A stretch of DNA of 64,000 nucleotides from the NCBI RefSeq assembly GCF_900142475.1, contig NZ_FRAY01000003.1, positions 248,001-312,000 of the forward strand. The letters run 5' to 3'. The translations under genes and the position numbers were made by a program. The stretch's first letter is position 1. Each line of letters begins with the position of its first letter. This DNA is from Fibrobacter sp. UWH4. Its GTDB lineage: Bacteria > Fibrobacterota > Fibrobacteria > Fibrobacterales > Fibrobacteraceae. Positions 1 through 8,785 of the stretch are shown in pieces. The notes below the pieces were generated by a model, which worked only from the letters and a program-made list of their open reading frames with translations, had not been told where the DNA came from and ran no database searches.

Positions 1-71
1 TTTAGAAACCAATAATCTTCGCTGTTAATGGAACTAGCGTTAAGGATAGGATCGTTTTCTAAATCGTTCAT
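1..71 (-). CDS. Start of a protein running off the left edge
   Basis: An ATG at 69-71 on the minus strand opens a frame that stays open for 23 codons to the window edge; the start reads MNDLENDPILNASS, then INSEDYWFL. It lies 16 nt downstream of the stop of the DUF2914 gene, so the two are probably co-transcribed. No signal peptide is visible in the part seen. The gap has no clear Shine-Dalgarno sequence. Function cannot be assigned. Confidence 0.5.
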   Translation of the reverse strand, partial: MNDLENDPILNASSINSEDYWFL

Positions 72-87
72 AGTTTAAATATAGAAA

Positions 88-1509
88 TTAGCGGAGGGTG
101 TCACGAACAAAACCGTCTTCAGGCGGTTCGCCAAAGACTTCGAAGGTTCCCGAACCAATGACGGCCCCGTTCTTGTACGCGACTTCGACGCGGTACTTGC
201 CCGGGGGCGTGTTCTTTTTGCGTGTGAACGTCCTGAAGCCCGATTCGCGGCCTCCGTTTAGCGTCATGCGTCCCGAAGAAATGCGGTCCGTCAGTTTGTA
301 CTTGCTGGTTTGAGGATCCTGGTAGTACCATAGGTATTCCAGTTCGGCCTTGAGTTTTGCCGGTGCGTAAATCGAGGCGAGGAAATAAACCTCGGAAGAA
401 TCAACCTTGTGTACGCTCGGAATCTGCAACCCGATGCTCTGGAAAATATTTGGGTCATCGATGTCGCAGGTGTAGGTTGCCTTGTCAAAATTCTGGCAGG
501 CAATTTTTTGCTTGAGCACGAGCGGAACGGGCGGAACCCAGTTCATAATGTAGGCGACCACCAGGAGAATGCTGATGAGCGCCGGGGCTACGAGAATGCT
601 CTTTTTGCGGTGCGAAATTTTCCAAATAAACATGCACATTCCGAACGAAAGTAGCGTGCTCAGGAAAAACCAAATGAATCCGATTCGATGAACCAAGTGC
701 GGAATGGCAAAGTTCATGAACATGGTGCCCAGCAGACAGAAAAAGGCGAGGCTCACTCCGAAACTTTCGTATTTCTTCTGCAAGAATTCGTTACCGACCA
801 AAAGGATTGCTAACAAAATAACGAGTAGGAACGAGGCGAGGGATCCGCTGCTCTTGAAATAGCAGACTACAAGGGCGCTAAACAGGCCGCCGAAGCAGAA
901 CTGGACTGCCCAGGTGAATCGCTGCTTCCAGGTTTCGCTCCACTCGCGGTCCAAAAAGCGGTGGCGCACGACAATCGCATTTTCGGGAATGGCGGTCGAT
1001 TCATAGCCGACGTTCTTGGCGAACTTGCTAGCGGCATCTTTCGCCTTGACTGCGGCATCCTTTGCTTGGGCGGATGCCTTGGCGGCGGCGTCTTTCGCTT
1101 CTTGTGCCGCTCGGTTCGCCGCTTCAATTGCCTTGGCGGGGGCCTTTTCTGCAAGGAGAGCTGCTGCCTTCTTGAATTTAGATTCGACGGCCGTTTCTGC
1201 AGGAGCGTGAGTTTTGGGTGGTGTAGTTGCTGATGACGTATTTTGCTTGGGTTTTGCCTGAGCCTCCGCCAGCGCTTGCAGGCGTTCTGTGGTCCAGCCT
1301 TCGGGGTGTTCCAGCTGCGCCGAAAGCAAGATTACCAGAATAAGCGCACCGGTGTAATAGGCGAGTAGGATAAGAATGTCGGACCCATAGACCATTTGCC
1401 CGAGCGTTATGGAATCCCATGCAAAACCGCCCAAAAAGGCTATCGCGGGAAAGAATTTCTCAATTTTTTTGACAGCGGGCTTTTCCCGCAACTTGTTCAC
1501 GAACTCCAT
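88..1509 (-). CDS. Multi-spanning membrane protein with C-terminal DUF2914-like domain
   Basis: About 473 residues. The N-terminus has two hydrophobic segments (about residues 20-65), then a charged Ala/Lys-rich stretch (about 85-165) built from heptad-like KAKDAA repeats that should form a long helix. Six or so membrane segments follow (about 200-335), and a soluble C-terminal domain of about 130 residues resembles DUF2914, a family of unknown function usually at the end of membrane proteins. I chose ATG 1509 over the upstream in-frame TTG at 1524; neither has a good ribosome site. A Bacteroidetes-style promoter lies just upstream at 1550-1578. The role is unknown; the Ala/Lys helix suggests a cytoplasmic or periplasmic spacer. 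Confidence 0.8.
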   Translation of the reverse strand: MEFVNKLREKPAVKKIEKFFPAIAFLGGFAWDSITLGQMVYGSDILILLAYYTGALILVILLSAQLEHPEGWTTERLQALAEAQAKPKQNTSSATTPPKTHAPAETAVESKFKKAAALLAEKAPAKAIEAANRAAQEAKDAAAKASAQAKDAAVKAKDAASKFAKNVGYESTAIPENAIVVRHRFLDREWSETWKQRFTWAVQFCFGGLFSALVVCYFKSSGSLASFLLVILLAILLVGNEFLQKKYESFGVSLAFFCLLGTMFMNFAIPHLVHRIGFIWFFLSTLLSFGMCMFIWKISHRKKSILVAPALISILLVVAYIMNWVPPVPLVLKQKIACQNFDKATYTCDIDDPNIFQSIGLQIPSVHKVDSSEVYFLASIYAPAKLKAELEYLWYYQDPQTSKYKLTDRISSGRMTLNGGRESGFRTFTRKKNTPPGKYRVEVAYKNGAVIGSGTFEVFGEPPEDGFVRDTLR

Positions 1510-1549
1510 GGCAAAAAAATACAAAAATGGGAGGCTTTTAATCCGAATA

Positions 1550-1578
1550 CAAAGATAAAGAAATGTTTATTTGCTCAA
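1550..1578 (-). promoter_or_regulatory. Bacteroidetes-type promoter candidate for the DUF2914 gene
   Basis: On the minus strand a TTG (1576-1578) is followed after 18 nt by TATCTTTG (1550-1557), matching the TAnnTTTG -7 box and TTG -33 box known for Bacteroidetes primary sigma factors. The start codon is about 40 nt downstream. Assignment is by motif only. Confidence 0.45.
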
Positions 1579-1643
1579 TTTTTTTGAATAAGGATGAAAT
1601 TGTCATAAATTAATTAAATTTAAGGTGTTAAAAAATAAGATGG

Positions 1644-1874
1644 GTGAAAAATGAAATTTGTGCCAATTTTTTTTATGTTTCAAAGAATATGTTTATAGAA
1701 GGACCTTTTGGTGGAACTATATTTGCCCCTCTATCTAAACTTATTTTAGGACAAAATACTAAAGTATTATATGGACTTTTTTTTGCCAAAGATATTACTG
1801 TTCATCAATATACTCAAATATATCGTGTAGACTTTGATCCTATTGTAAAAAAAACGTATGTGTTAGGTAGGTAG
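1644..1874 (+). pseudogene. C-terminal remnant of a fibro-slime/anchor-type surface protein
   Basis: A 76-codon frame whose residues 16-76 contain GTIFAPLSKLILGQ, then YGLFFAKDITVHQ and a final DFDPIVKKTYVLGR. From memory this GTIxAP...LGQ...AKxIxVHQ pattern is typical of the extreme C-terminus of large Fibrobacter surface proteins (fibro-slime or choice-of-anchor A type). Those proteins are many hundred residues long, whereas nothing coding precedes this piece, so it looks like the tail left after a deletion. It is AT-rich like the next gene, from which it is separated by 4 nt. It could instead be an independent small protein; there is no signal peptide. Confidence 0.45.
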
Positions 1875-1878
1875 AACG

Positions 1879-3258
1879 ATGAAAAAAATAATCCAATTTG
1901 TAATCTTCCTTGTTGCCTTTTTACAGGCGGAAACATTTACCTTCTATCTATTCGTTCCTGAATATAAGGAATGGATTGAGGCTCCTCCTGCAATCAAAAA
2001 TTTGGAAAATGGTGATACTGTTTCCATGTCTGCTGATGAATATGTTGGATGGTATCATTATTCATGGGATAAAAATGAAGTTCCCGATTCGATTCTAATT
2101 TATTCGCGTAGGGATTCCTCTTATCTTGATCCAATAAGTTTAGACGGCTATTGTTCTAAAACAGCAAGTCCTCTAATGATGAAATTGTTGAGTGATGCAA
2201 TAAATCAGGATACAATTTTTTTCGTTGCGGATTCATCTTCGCGTGAAATAGTGAATGGTGAGGATGTTTTTTCTTATTTTGATATTCGTAAGGAATTGCA
2301 TTATGCTCAAAAAGATTCTTTTGATTACTATGTAAAAACTTTATATATCCTTGTTCCTGATTATAAAGAATGGATTGACGAAATACCTGTTGCGATAGAT
2401 GCTTATGATTTTTCTAGAGCATGGGAAATGCAGCCTGATGAAAGGTATGACGGATGGTTCTTTCATTCATGGAAATATTGCTCGGAAACTCCAGATTCAA
2501 TTTATTTAGTAAAAAAAATGGATAATGAGAGAAAATCTCTTGTGGGGATAAACGGATATGCATACGGCGAAACGGAGCTTGTTGCGTTGAATCTTGAAAT
2601 GGGAAGGGAAATTTATTTCTATCCTGATTTAAATTACGATTGCGAAATCCCTGGTAAAGATTGTTTTTGTGAAAAAGAAGGTGAATGTTTCTGTAATATT
2701 CAGGAACGTTCAACATGGCAATATTATGATGTTCGTTCAGAATGTCAGCTGAGGTATGATTGTTTAAAAGATGATTTTGAACCGACCTATTATGATAATG
2801 TGAATAAATTAGCTTTTATGTATACGGTTTCTTCCGTGGAAGGAACTCTGATTCAGGCTGAAAAGAAAATGACCTCGGATGCAAATGATGTTGTTTATTT
2901 CGATAAACAAAGTATTCATGTTAATACAAAACAGCTTGTAGATGGCTCTTATATCGTTGAATTTTGGCCGATAGCGAATGGAAGTGCAAGAAAACGAATT
3001 CTTCGATTCTCTGTAAAAAATGGAGTCGCATCAAAAGGTCCGTCTTTTGTGAAACGGCCGTATATTGGTATTCAGACATTTGGTTCTTCAATACAGATTT
3101 CAAGTTCCATATCTCAACCGTATGTTATATTCTCCTCTATGGGGCAAACAATAACTCGTGGTTCTGTTAAGGGTACGATAAATGTAAAGATGCCTTCAGC
3201 GGGGATTTATCTTGTAAAAGTGGGAGCAGAAATGCTTCGGATAAAGGTCTTTGAATAG
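1879..3258 (+). CDS. Secreted duplicated-module protein with T9SS-like tail
   Basis: 459 residues with a clear signal peptide (MKKIIQFVIFLVAFLQA). Two homologous modules follow: the first begins FYLFVPEYKEWIEAPP (about residue 22), the second LYILVPDYKEWIDEIP (about 154), each with a matching YDGWFFHSW / YVGWYHYSW motif, so the protein arose by internal duplication. The second module carries an added Cys-rich insert (CEIPGKDCFCEKEGECFCN). The last 65 residues resemble a T9SS sorting domain (IFSSMGQTITRG...AGIYLVKVGAEMLRIKVFE), predicting export and surface attachment. Base composition is markedly more AT-rich than the neighbouring proS, which hints at acquisition or weak codon selection. Enzymatic function is not evident. 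Confidence 0.75.
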   Translation: MKKIIQFVIFLVAFLQAETFTFYLFVPEYKEWIEAPPAIKNLENGDTVSMSADEYVGWYHYSWDKNEVPDSILIYSRRDSSYLDPISLDGYCSKTASPLMMKLLSDAINQDTIFFVADSSSREIVNGEDVFSYFDIRKELHYAQKDSFDYYVKTLYILVPDYKEWIDEIPVAIDAYDFSRAWEMQPDERYDGWFFHSWKYCSETPDSIYLVKKMDNERKSLVGINGYAYGETELVALNLEMGREIYFYPDLNYDCEIPGKDCFCEKEGECFCNIQERSTWQYYDVRSECQLRYDCLKDDFEPTYYDNVNKLAFMYTVSSVEGTLIQAEKKMTSDANDVVYFDKQSIHVNTKQLVDGSYIVEFWPIANGSARKRILRFSVKNGVASKGPSFVKRPYIGIQTFGSSIQISSSISQPYVIFSSMGQTITRGSVKGTINVKMPSAGIYLVKVGAEMLRIKVFE

Positions 3259-3337
3259 TTTTGCAGGCCTCGATTCTTGTCGAGCGTCTTCGTTTTAGCT
3301 AAATTTACGCCGTAAAAAATTTTAAAAGGCAAAAACC

Positions 3338-5032
3338 ATGAAACTCTCCAAGTACTTTTACGTGACGCTCCGCGAAACGCCGAGCGACGCCACCATGCCG
3401 AGCCACATCTTTTTGATGCGCGGCGGCTACATCAAGCCTGTTTCTACCGGTATCTACTCCATGATGCCGATAGGTTTCCGCGTGATCCAGAAGATCGTGA
3501 ACATCATCCGCGAAGAAATGAACAAGATTGGCGGTATCGAAGTGGACTTGCCGGTGGTACAGACTGCTGAACTCTGGAGCGAATCGGGCCGTTACCAGGC
3601 CATTGGGGAAGAACTGCTCCGCTTCAAGGACCGCAACAACCACAACATGGTGCTCGCCATGACGCACGAAGAAGCCATGACCGACCTCGTGCGCTACGTG
3701 CTCAACAGCTACAAGCAGCTGCCGGTGATGCTCTACCAGTTCAAGACCAAGTACCGCGACGAAGCCCGTGCCCGCGGCGGCCTGATCCGCGTTCGCGAAT
3801 TCCTGATGAAGGACGCCTACAGCTTCCACACCAGCCAGGAAGACCTGGACCGTCACTACCAGGAAGAATACGACGCCTACCTGCGCATCTACCGTCGCGT
3901 GGGCATTGAACCGGTGGTGGTGCAGAGCGATACGGGTATCATGGGCGGTAAGGTCGCTCACGAATTCATGCTCGACACTCCGAACGGCGAAGATTACTTG
4001 ATTCTCTGCAAGAAGTGCGGCTACCAGGCGAACCGCGAAATTGCGAAGTTCCAGCGTGTGCCGTTCAAGGGCGACGAAAATGCAGCCCTCGAAAAGGTCG
4101 CCACGCCGAACAGCGAAAGCATCGAAGAAATTACCAAGTTCCTGAACGTGCCTGCCGAATCGACTGCCAAGTGCGTGTTCTTCGACTTCGAAGGCAAGCT
4201 CATCACGGTTGTTGTCCCGGGCAACCTCGACGTTTCCGAAATCAAGCTTCACAACTTGCTGAAGGCCAAGGAACTTTACCCGGCCGAAGACAGCCTCATC
4301 AAGGCATGCGGCATGGTTCCGGGCTTTGCTTCCCCGATCAATTCTCACGATACGCGCGTCATCGTGGACGAAGCGATTGCCGATTCCTTCGACCTCGTGA
4401 CCGGCGCCAACGAAGAAGGCTTCCACTTCAAGCATTGCAACCCGAAGCGCGACTTCCCGAAGTTCGAAGTGGCCGACATTGCCGAAGCTTCCGAAGTCTG
4501 CAAGTGCCCTTGCTGCGGTGAACTCCTCACGGAAACTCGCGGTATCGAAATGGGCAACATCTTCAAGCTCGGCACCAAGTTCTCCGAATCCATGGGCGCA
4601 AAGTTCCTCACCGCCGAAAAGACCACCGCTCCGGCCATCATGGGCTGCTACGGCATCGGCGTGGGCCGTTTGATGGCTTCCGTCGTGGAAAACAGCCACG
4701 ATGACTTCGGACCGATTTGGCCCAAGTCCATCGCTCCGTTCCAGGTGGAAATCGTCCCCATCGGCAAGGATGCCGAACTCGTTGAACTCGCCGAAAAATT
4801 CGAAAAGGAACTCGAAGCCGCCGGCATTGACGTGCTCGTGGACGACCGCGACGAACGTCCGGGCGTGAAGTTCAAGGACGCTGACCTCTGGGGTTCTCCG
4901 GTGCGTATCGCCATCGGCAAGAAGGGACTTGCGAACGGTGAAGTCGAATGGAAGTTCCGCAACGAAAAGGAATTCTCCATGGTCAAGGTGGAAGACGTCG
5001 TCGCGAAGGCGAAGGAATATTTCGCTGAGTAA
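3338..5032 (+). CDS. proS: Prolyl-tRNA synthetase, bacterial type with editing domain
   Basis: 564 residues, the normal length for bacterial-type ProRS. It charges tRNA-Pro with proline in the cytoplasm. The class II core is seen at the N-terminus (MPSHIFLMRGGYIKPVSTGIY; motif 2 region FKTKYRDEARARGGLIRVREF), followed by a YbaK-like editing insertion (about residues 225-385, with FLNVPAESTAKCVFF), then motif 3 (IMGCYGIGVGRLMASVVE) and the anticodon-binding domain (IDVLVDDRDERPGVKFKDADLWG). It stands alone between unrelated genes. The complementary strand carries a 577-codon open frame, a by-product of codon bias and not treated as a gene. Confidence 0.98.
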   Translation: MKLSKYFYVTLRETPSDATMPSHIFLMRGGYIKPVSTGIYSMMPIGFRVIQKIVNIIREEMNKIGGIEVDLPVVQTAELWSESGRYQAIGEELLRFKDRNNHNMVLAMTHEEAMTDLVRYVLNSYKQLPVMLYQFKTKYRDEARARGGLIRVREFLMKDAYSFHTSQEDLDRHYQEEYDAYLRIYRRVGIEPVVVQSDTGIMGGKVAHEFMLDTPNGEDYLILCKKCGYQANREIAKFQRVPFKGDENAALEKVATPNSESIEEITKFLNVPAESTAKCVFFDFEGKLITVVVPGNLDVSEIKLHNLLKAKELYPAEDSLIKACGMVPGFASPINSHDTRVIVDEAIADSFDLVTGANEEGFHFKHCNPKRDFPKFEVADIAEASEVCKCPCCGELLTETRGIEMGNIFKLGTKFSESMGAKFLTAEKTTAPAIMGCYGIGVGRLMASVVENSHDDFGPIWPKSIAPFQVEIVPIGKDAELVELAEKFEKELEAAGIDVLVDDRDERPGVKFKDADLWGSPVRIAIGKKGLANGEVEWKFRNEKEFSMVKVEDVVAKAKEYFAE

Positions 5033-5136
5033 TGACAAGGGAGGGGTTCTCCCTCCCTAAAACTCTCCCTGCGCTCGAAACTAGTTTCTTCGCGGGCACC
5101 TTCGGTGCAAAAAAAATTATTTTATAATGAAGATAA

Positions 5137-5164
5137 ATCCTATAGCGAATGCTATAGGATATTT
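5137..5164 (+). terminator. Hairpin downstream of proS
   Basis: A 10-bp perfect stem (ATCCTATAGC 5137-5146, GCTATAGGAT 5151-5160) with a GAAT loop is followed by ATTTTATT. The U-tract is short, so termination may be weak. Confidence 0.6.
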
Positions 5165-5204
5165 TATTAGAAAAAAAGCGTCGGCCAGGGAAGGGGAGGG
5201 TGCA

Positions 5205-5251
5205 GGGAGGGGACCGGGCGGCCTTCGCAACTCCGAGCTGGGTCCCCTCCC
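5205..5251. repeat. GC-rich inverted repeat in the proS downstream gap
   Basis: GGGAGGGGACC (5205-5215) pairs with GGTCCCCTCCC (5241-5251). The 324-bp gap 5033-5356 holds this dyad, the proS terminator and an AT-rich promoter zone for the next gene (5262-5340); I see no gene in it. Confidence 0.55.
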
Positions 5252-5356
5252 GCAAAAATAAAGCTTTTTATTTATAACCTCTGTTTTTTTGAAACTTTTT
5301 TAAAAAGTCATTTTTCTATATTATTCTCCGAAAAAAATTTCTCTAAGGAGATTCTT

Positions 5357-6652
5357 ATGGACATGAAGAAGATTGCTCTTGGTTCTGCAGCGTTGGCTGC
5401 TTTTGGTCTTATGGGTTGCGACCAGATGGGTGGCGACAAGGCCGAATCCAAGGCTCCGGCCGCAATTACTGCAAATTCTACCGACGACCAGAAGTTTGCC
5501 TATATGCTAGGTGCTCAGTTCGGTGGCCAGAATTTTACGATTATTCCGCGCCAGATGGGCGAAGAACTCTATGAAGATGCCCTGCTGCAGGCGATTCACG
5601 ACAATGTAAAGGCGAATAAGGATACGAACTTCAAGGTTCAGATGACTCCGGATTCGCTGCAGGCCGTGAGCCAGCGTTACACGGTAATCGCCCGTACCCG
5701 CAACGAGATGCTTCGCCCCGATAGCGCCCTGTTGGCCGAAGGCAACCAGGAAAAGATCAGGGCTTATGTGGATTCTGTTTCGAAGACTCTGCCTGTCGCA
5801 AAGGCTCCTGCTTCTACGGGTGCTGCAGTGACGGTTGCTGGTGATTCTCCGGACAATACCAAGTTCTCTTACCTGCTTGGTCTCCAGTTTGCAAACCAGC
5901 TTATTGCAATCGGTAACCAGTTCCAGACTGAATTTGATGTCGACTATTTCATTCTGGGTGTCAAGGAATCTGTAGCCAAGGTTGCTGACTCGACGGTTGC
6001 TCTTTCTCTCCCGCAGGATTCTCTGACTGCGGTCGGCCAGCGTTACCAGCAGAAAATCCAGGAACTGCGTCAGGCTGCTTTCAAAAAACAGCAGGAAGAA
6101 GAAGCCAAACTGAAGGAAGAAATTGCTCCGCTCCGTGGCGATACCCTTGCTAACGGCATGCCGCAGAAGTTTAACCTGAAGGTGAAGGCTACCAAGATTT
6201 CCGTCGACAAGGCGATTGCATCTGGACTCGAAAATCTCGAACCGTTCGCGAACAAGCCGCTTCTCGTGTTCTATTTCTCCGCCACTTGCGGACATTGCGC
6301 TCACGCTGCACCTGAAATCCTTGCGATTGCCAAGGAATTGGCTCCGAAGGGCCTCACGACGCTCGCTGTGGCCAGCGGTGGAAACCAGAAGGTCGGTATC
6401 CGCAAGTTCATGGACAACGCCAAGTGGGACGAAACTGTTAACGTGGTCTGGGACGAATCCCGCCAGTTCGGCGAACTCTATAGCGACGGCTATGTTCCGA
6501 AGGTCTACGCCGTAAATCCGGATGGCACTTACAAGATGTATGCCGCCTTCGAAAGCCAGAAGGAAGAACTCAAGCAGGACCTTGCTGGAATCCTTTCCGG
6601 CAAGAATGTTGAATGGAAGCCCGAAGCTCCGAAGACTGAAGAAAAGAAATAG
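5357..6652 (+). CDS. Lipoprotein: two FKBP_N-like domains plus thioredoxin domain
   Basis: 431 residues. A lipoprotein signal ends at the lipobox LMGC (Cys near residue 24). Two related segments (about 48-160 and 168-260; FAYMLGAQFGGQNF and FSYLLGLQFANQLIAIGN) resemble the N-terminal dimerisation domain of FKBP-type prolyl isomerases, but no FKBP catalytic domain follows. Instead a TlpA/thioredoxin-like domain occupies about 285-420 with the redox motif CGHC at Cys311-Cys314. It probably acts as a periplasmic disulfide reductase/isomerase anchored to a membrane. The ribosome site AAGGAG (5344-5349) suits ATG 5357. The arrangement is unusual (see findings). Confidence 0.8.
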   Translation: MDMKKIALGSAALAAFGLMGCDQMGGDKAESKAPAAITANSTDDQKFAYMLGAQFGGQNFTIIPRQMGEELYEDALLQAIHDNVKANKDTNFKVQMTPDSLQAVSQRYTVIARTRNEMLRPDSALLAEGNQEKIRAYVDSVSKTLPVAKAPASTGAAVTVAGDSPDNTKFSYLLGLQFANQLIAIGNQFQTEFDVDYFILGVKESVAKVADSTVALSLPQDSLTAVGQRYQQKIQELRQAAFKKQQEEEAKLKEEIAPLRGDTLANGMPQKFNLKVKATKISVDKAIASGLENLEPFANKPLLVFYFSATCGHCAHAAPEILAIAKELAPKGLTTLAVASGGNQKVGIRKFMDNAKWDETVNVVWDESRQFGELYSDGYVPKVYAVNPDGTYKMYAAFESQKEELKQDLAGILSGKNVEWKPEAPKTEEKK

Positions 6653-6724
6653 TTCAGATTTCGGAATTCAGAATTCAGAGTTGGAGGAAAAATTCCGAAA
6701 TCCGAATTCAGAATTCTGAATTTA
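6653..6724. repeat. GAATTC-type degenerate repeat cluster
   Basis: The whole gap between the thioredoxin lipoprotein stop and the mnmG start consists of repeated TTCGGAATTC / AATTCAGA / AATTCCGA units, present in both orientations so that the cluster can fold. Related clusters lie at 20203, 25205 and 27834. Confidence 0.7.
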
Positions 6725-6728
6725 TCTT

Positions 6729-8654
6729 ATGTCTCTAATCGCAGAATTCGATGTAGTCGTTGTCGGCGGTGGTCATGCCGGTATCGAGGCGACCCACGCC
6801 GCTTGGAAATTGGGCGTAAAGACCGCCATGCTCACGATGGATATTAATGCCATCGGTCGTATGAGCTGTAACCCGGCCGTAGGCGGGGTGGCGAAGGGGC
6901 AGATTGTCCGAGACATTGATGCGCTCGGTGGCCTGATGGGATTACTCACCGACAAGGCGGGCATCCAATTCCGCATGCTCAATATGAGCAAGGGGCCGGC
7001 CGTGTGGGGTCCGCGAGCCCAATGCGACATGAAGTACTACAGCGAGGTGGCACGCGAAGTCATTACAAGCCTTCCGGGGCTTTCGGTGATTCAGGGGGAA
7101 CTCGCTGCTTTTTCGCGAATGGCTGACGGTCGCTTGGAACTTTCGCTCCTGAATGGCGAACGCTACATCACGCGCTCGCTCGTGATTACGAGTGGGACCT
7201 TCCTTGCTTCCAAGATGTTTACCGGGCTTGAAACCAGCATCGGTGGGCGAGTGGGTGAGCCGAGTGCCGATAAACTTTCAGAATGCCTTGCACGCGAAGG
7301 GATTGCGCTCCGTCGCCTGAAGACGGGGACTCCCAGCCGCTTGGACCCTGATTCCATCGACTTTAATGAGTGCGATATTCAGCGTGGCGACGATACTCCG
7401 TGGCCCATGAGCGATCGTCACTTGGCAAACACGGTGCCAGGCCGCGATGCGGATTATTTCTGGGGCGACCCGACGAATAAATTTGTTCGAAACGATTGCG
7501 TGTGCTGGATTACCCGCACGAACCTGAAAACTCACGATATTCTGCGCAGTGGCTTTAAGGATAGCCCGATGTTTAGCGGACGCATTCATGGAAAGGGCCC
7601 GCGCTACTGTCCGAGTATCGAAGACAAGATTAATCGTTTTGGCGATCGTGACGGTCATCAGCTTTTCTTGGAACCGGAACAGGCCGATATCGGTCGAGTC
7701 TACATCAACGGTTTCAGTTCTAGCTTGCCGGCGGATATTCAGCTTGCGGCTATTCATACGATTCCGGGATTGACCCGCGCCCGTGTGTTGCAGATTGGCT
7801 ATGCTGTGGAATATGACTCGGTGGATGCCACGCAGCTTTTCCCGACGTTTGAATGCAAGAAGGTTCCGGGGCTCTATTTTGCGGGTCAGGTCTGCGGTAC
7901 GAGCGGCTATGAAGAAGCTGCCGGTCAGGGGCTTTTGGCGGGTATCAACGCCGCCCTGAAGGTCAAGGGCGAAGAACCTTTGATTCTTGGTCGCTCGGAT
8001 AGCTACTTGGGCGTCATGGCGGACGATCTGGTAAACATTCTGCTGGATGAACCTTATCGCATGTTCACGAGTCGCGCCGAATACAGACTGTTCCTCCGTA
8101 GCGATAATGCCGAAGCTCGCCTCAAGGAACGCGCCCATAAGATTGGCATGATTTCGGATGATGATTATGCGGACTTCAAGCGTCGTCAGAATCTGATTGA
8201 AATTGCCCGCACCCGTATGGCCGAGGAATCGGCGGCGCCCGACCAGGCGAATCCGATTCTTGAAGCGGGTGGCCAGGCGCTTTCGACGGAACGCACCCGT
8301 TGGATCAACGTGTTGCGTCGTCCGGGAATCGATCCGGAACAACTTTTCAAGGCTGCCGTGCCCGACTTGAATCTTTCTCGCCGCGACCAGTGGTTCATGT
8401 ACGCCGAAGAAATCTACGCAGGATTCTTCGACCGGCAGGCCCGCGAAATCGACGACCAGAAGAAGATGGAATCCGTGCGCCTGCCCGAAAACTTCGACTA
8501 CATGCAGGTGACCGCCGTCAGTATCGAAAGTCGCCAGCGCCTCAATGCTCACAAGCCCTTGACACTCGGCCAGGCTAGCCGTATTCCCGGTGTCCGCCCG
8601 GCTGACATTACGGTTCTCGCGCATTGGCTAGAAAACAAGAAACTGAACGGCTAG
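6729..8654 (+). CDS. mnmG: tRNA U34 carboxymethylaminomethyl-modifying enzyme MnmG (GidA)
   Basis: 641 residues, normal length. With MnmE it installs the (carboxymethyl)aminomethyl group on U34 of tRNAs reading split codon boxes; FAD- and folate-dependent, cytoplasmic. The FAD-binding motif VVVVGGGHAGIEA is at residues 10-22, followed by the family signatures GRMSCNPAVGGVAKGQ and GLYFAGQVCGTSGYEEAAGQG. The C-terminal helical domain ends normally. The start ATG follows a repeat cluster; a GGAGG about 40 nt upstream is too far to be its ribosome site. A terminator follows directly. Confidence 0.97.
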   Translation: MSLIAEFDVVVVGGGHAGIEATHAAWKLGVKTAMLTMDINAIGRMSCNPAVGGVAKGQIVRDIDALGGLMGLLTDKAGIQFRMLNMSKGPAVWGPRAQCDMKYYSEVAREVITSLPGLSVIQGELAAFSRMADGRLELSLLNGERYITRSLVITSGTFLASKMFTGLETSIGGRVGEPSADKLSECLAREGIALRRLKTGTPSRLDPDSIDFNECDIQRGDDTPWPMSDRHLANTVPGRDADYFWGDPTNKFVRNDCVCWITRTNLKTHDILRSGFKDSPMFSGRIHGKGPRYCPSIEDKINRFGDRDGHQLFLEPEQADIGRVYINGFSSSLPADIQLAAIHTIPGLTRARVLQIGYAVEYDSVDATQLFPTFECKKVPGLYFAGQVCGTSGYEEAAGQGLLAGINAALKVKGEEPLILGRSDSYLGVMADDLVNILLDEPYRMFTSRAEYRLFLRSDNAEARLKERAHKIGMISDDDYADFKRRQNLIEIARTRMAEESAAPDQANPILEAGGQALSTERTRWINVLRRPGIDPEQLFKAAVPDLNLSRRDQWFMYAEEIYAGFFDRQAREIDDQKKMESVRLPENFDYMQVTAVSIESRQRLNAHKPLTLGQASRIPGVRPADITVLAHWLENKKLNG

Positions 8655-8688
8655 GGGTTCCGCAGGTGGCGGTCACCCCCGTTTTTTG
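8654..8688 (+). terminator. mnmG terminator
   Basis: Two-tier hairpin: outer GGGGT/ACCCC and inner CCGC/GCGG, followed by GTTTTTT. It begins in the last base of the mnmG stop codon. Confidence 0.75.
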
Positions 8689-8718
8689 ACTCGAAAAAGC
8701 ATAATTTTTAATTGCTTT

Positions 8719-8750
8719 TTTGAGAAAACATCAAAAAATTACTATCTTTG
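8719..8750 (+). promoter_or_regulatory. Bacteroidetes-type promoter for the Lys-rich protein gene
   Basis: TTTG (8719-8722), 20 nt, then TATCTTTG (8743-8750) matches the Bacteroidetes TTTG/TAnnTTTG promoter closely. The ATG at 8786 is 35 nt downstream. Confidence 0.6.
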
Positions 8751-8785
8751 CGCCGTCAATTAACAATATTTCCAAGAGATCTATT

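Noticed and set aside
3305-5038. 577-codon open frame antisense to proS
   Set aside because: It mirrors proS almost exactly; its protein is His/Phe/Glu-rich with no domain. Codon bias (many GAA/TTC codons) keeps antisense frames open.
7278-8624. Long frames antisense to mnmG, the GH43-CBM6 gene (47478-48824) and the Cys-rich lipoprotein (30655-32007)
   Set aside because: All lie wholly within strong genes on the other strand and encode nothing recognisable.
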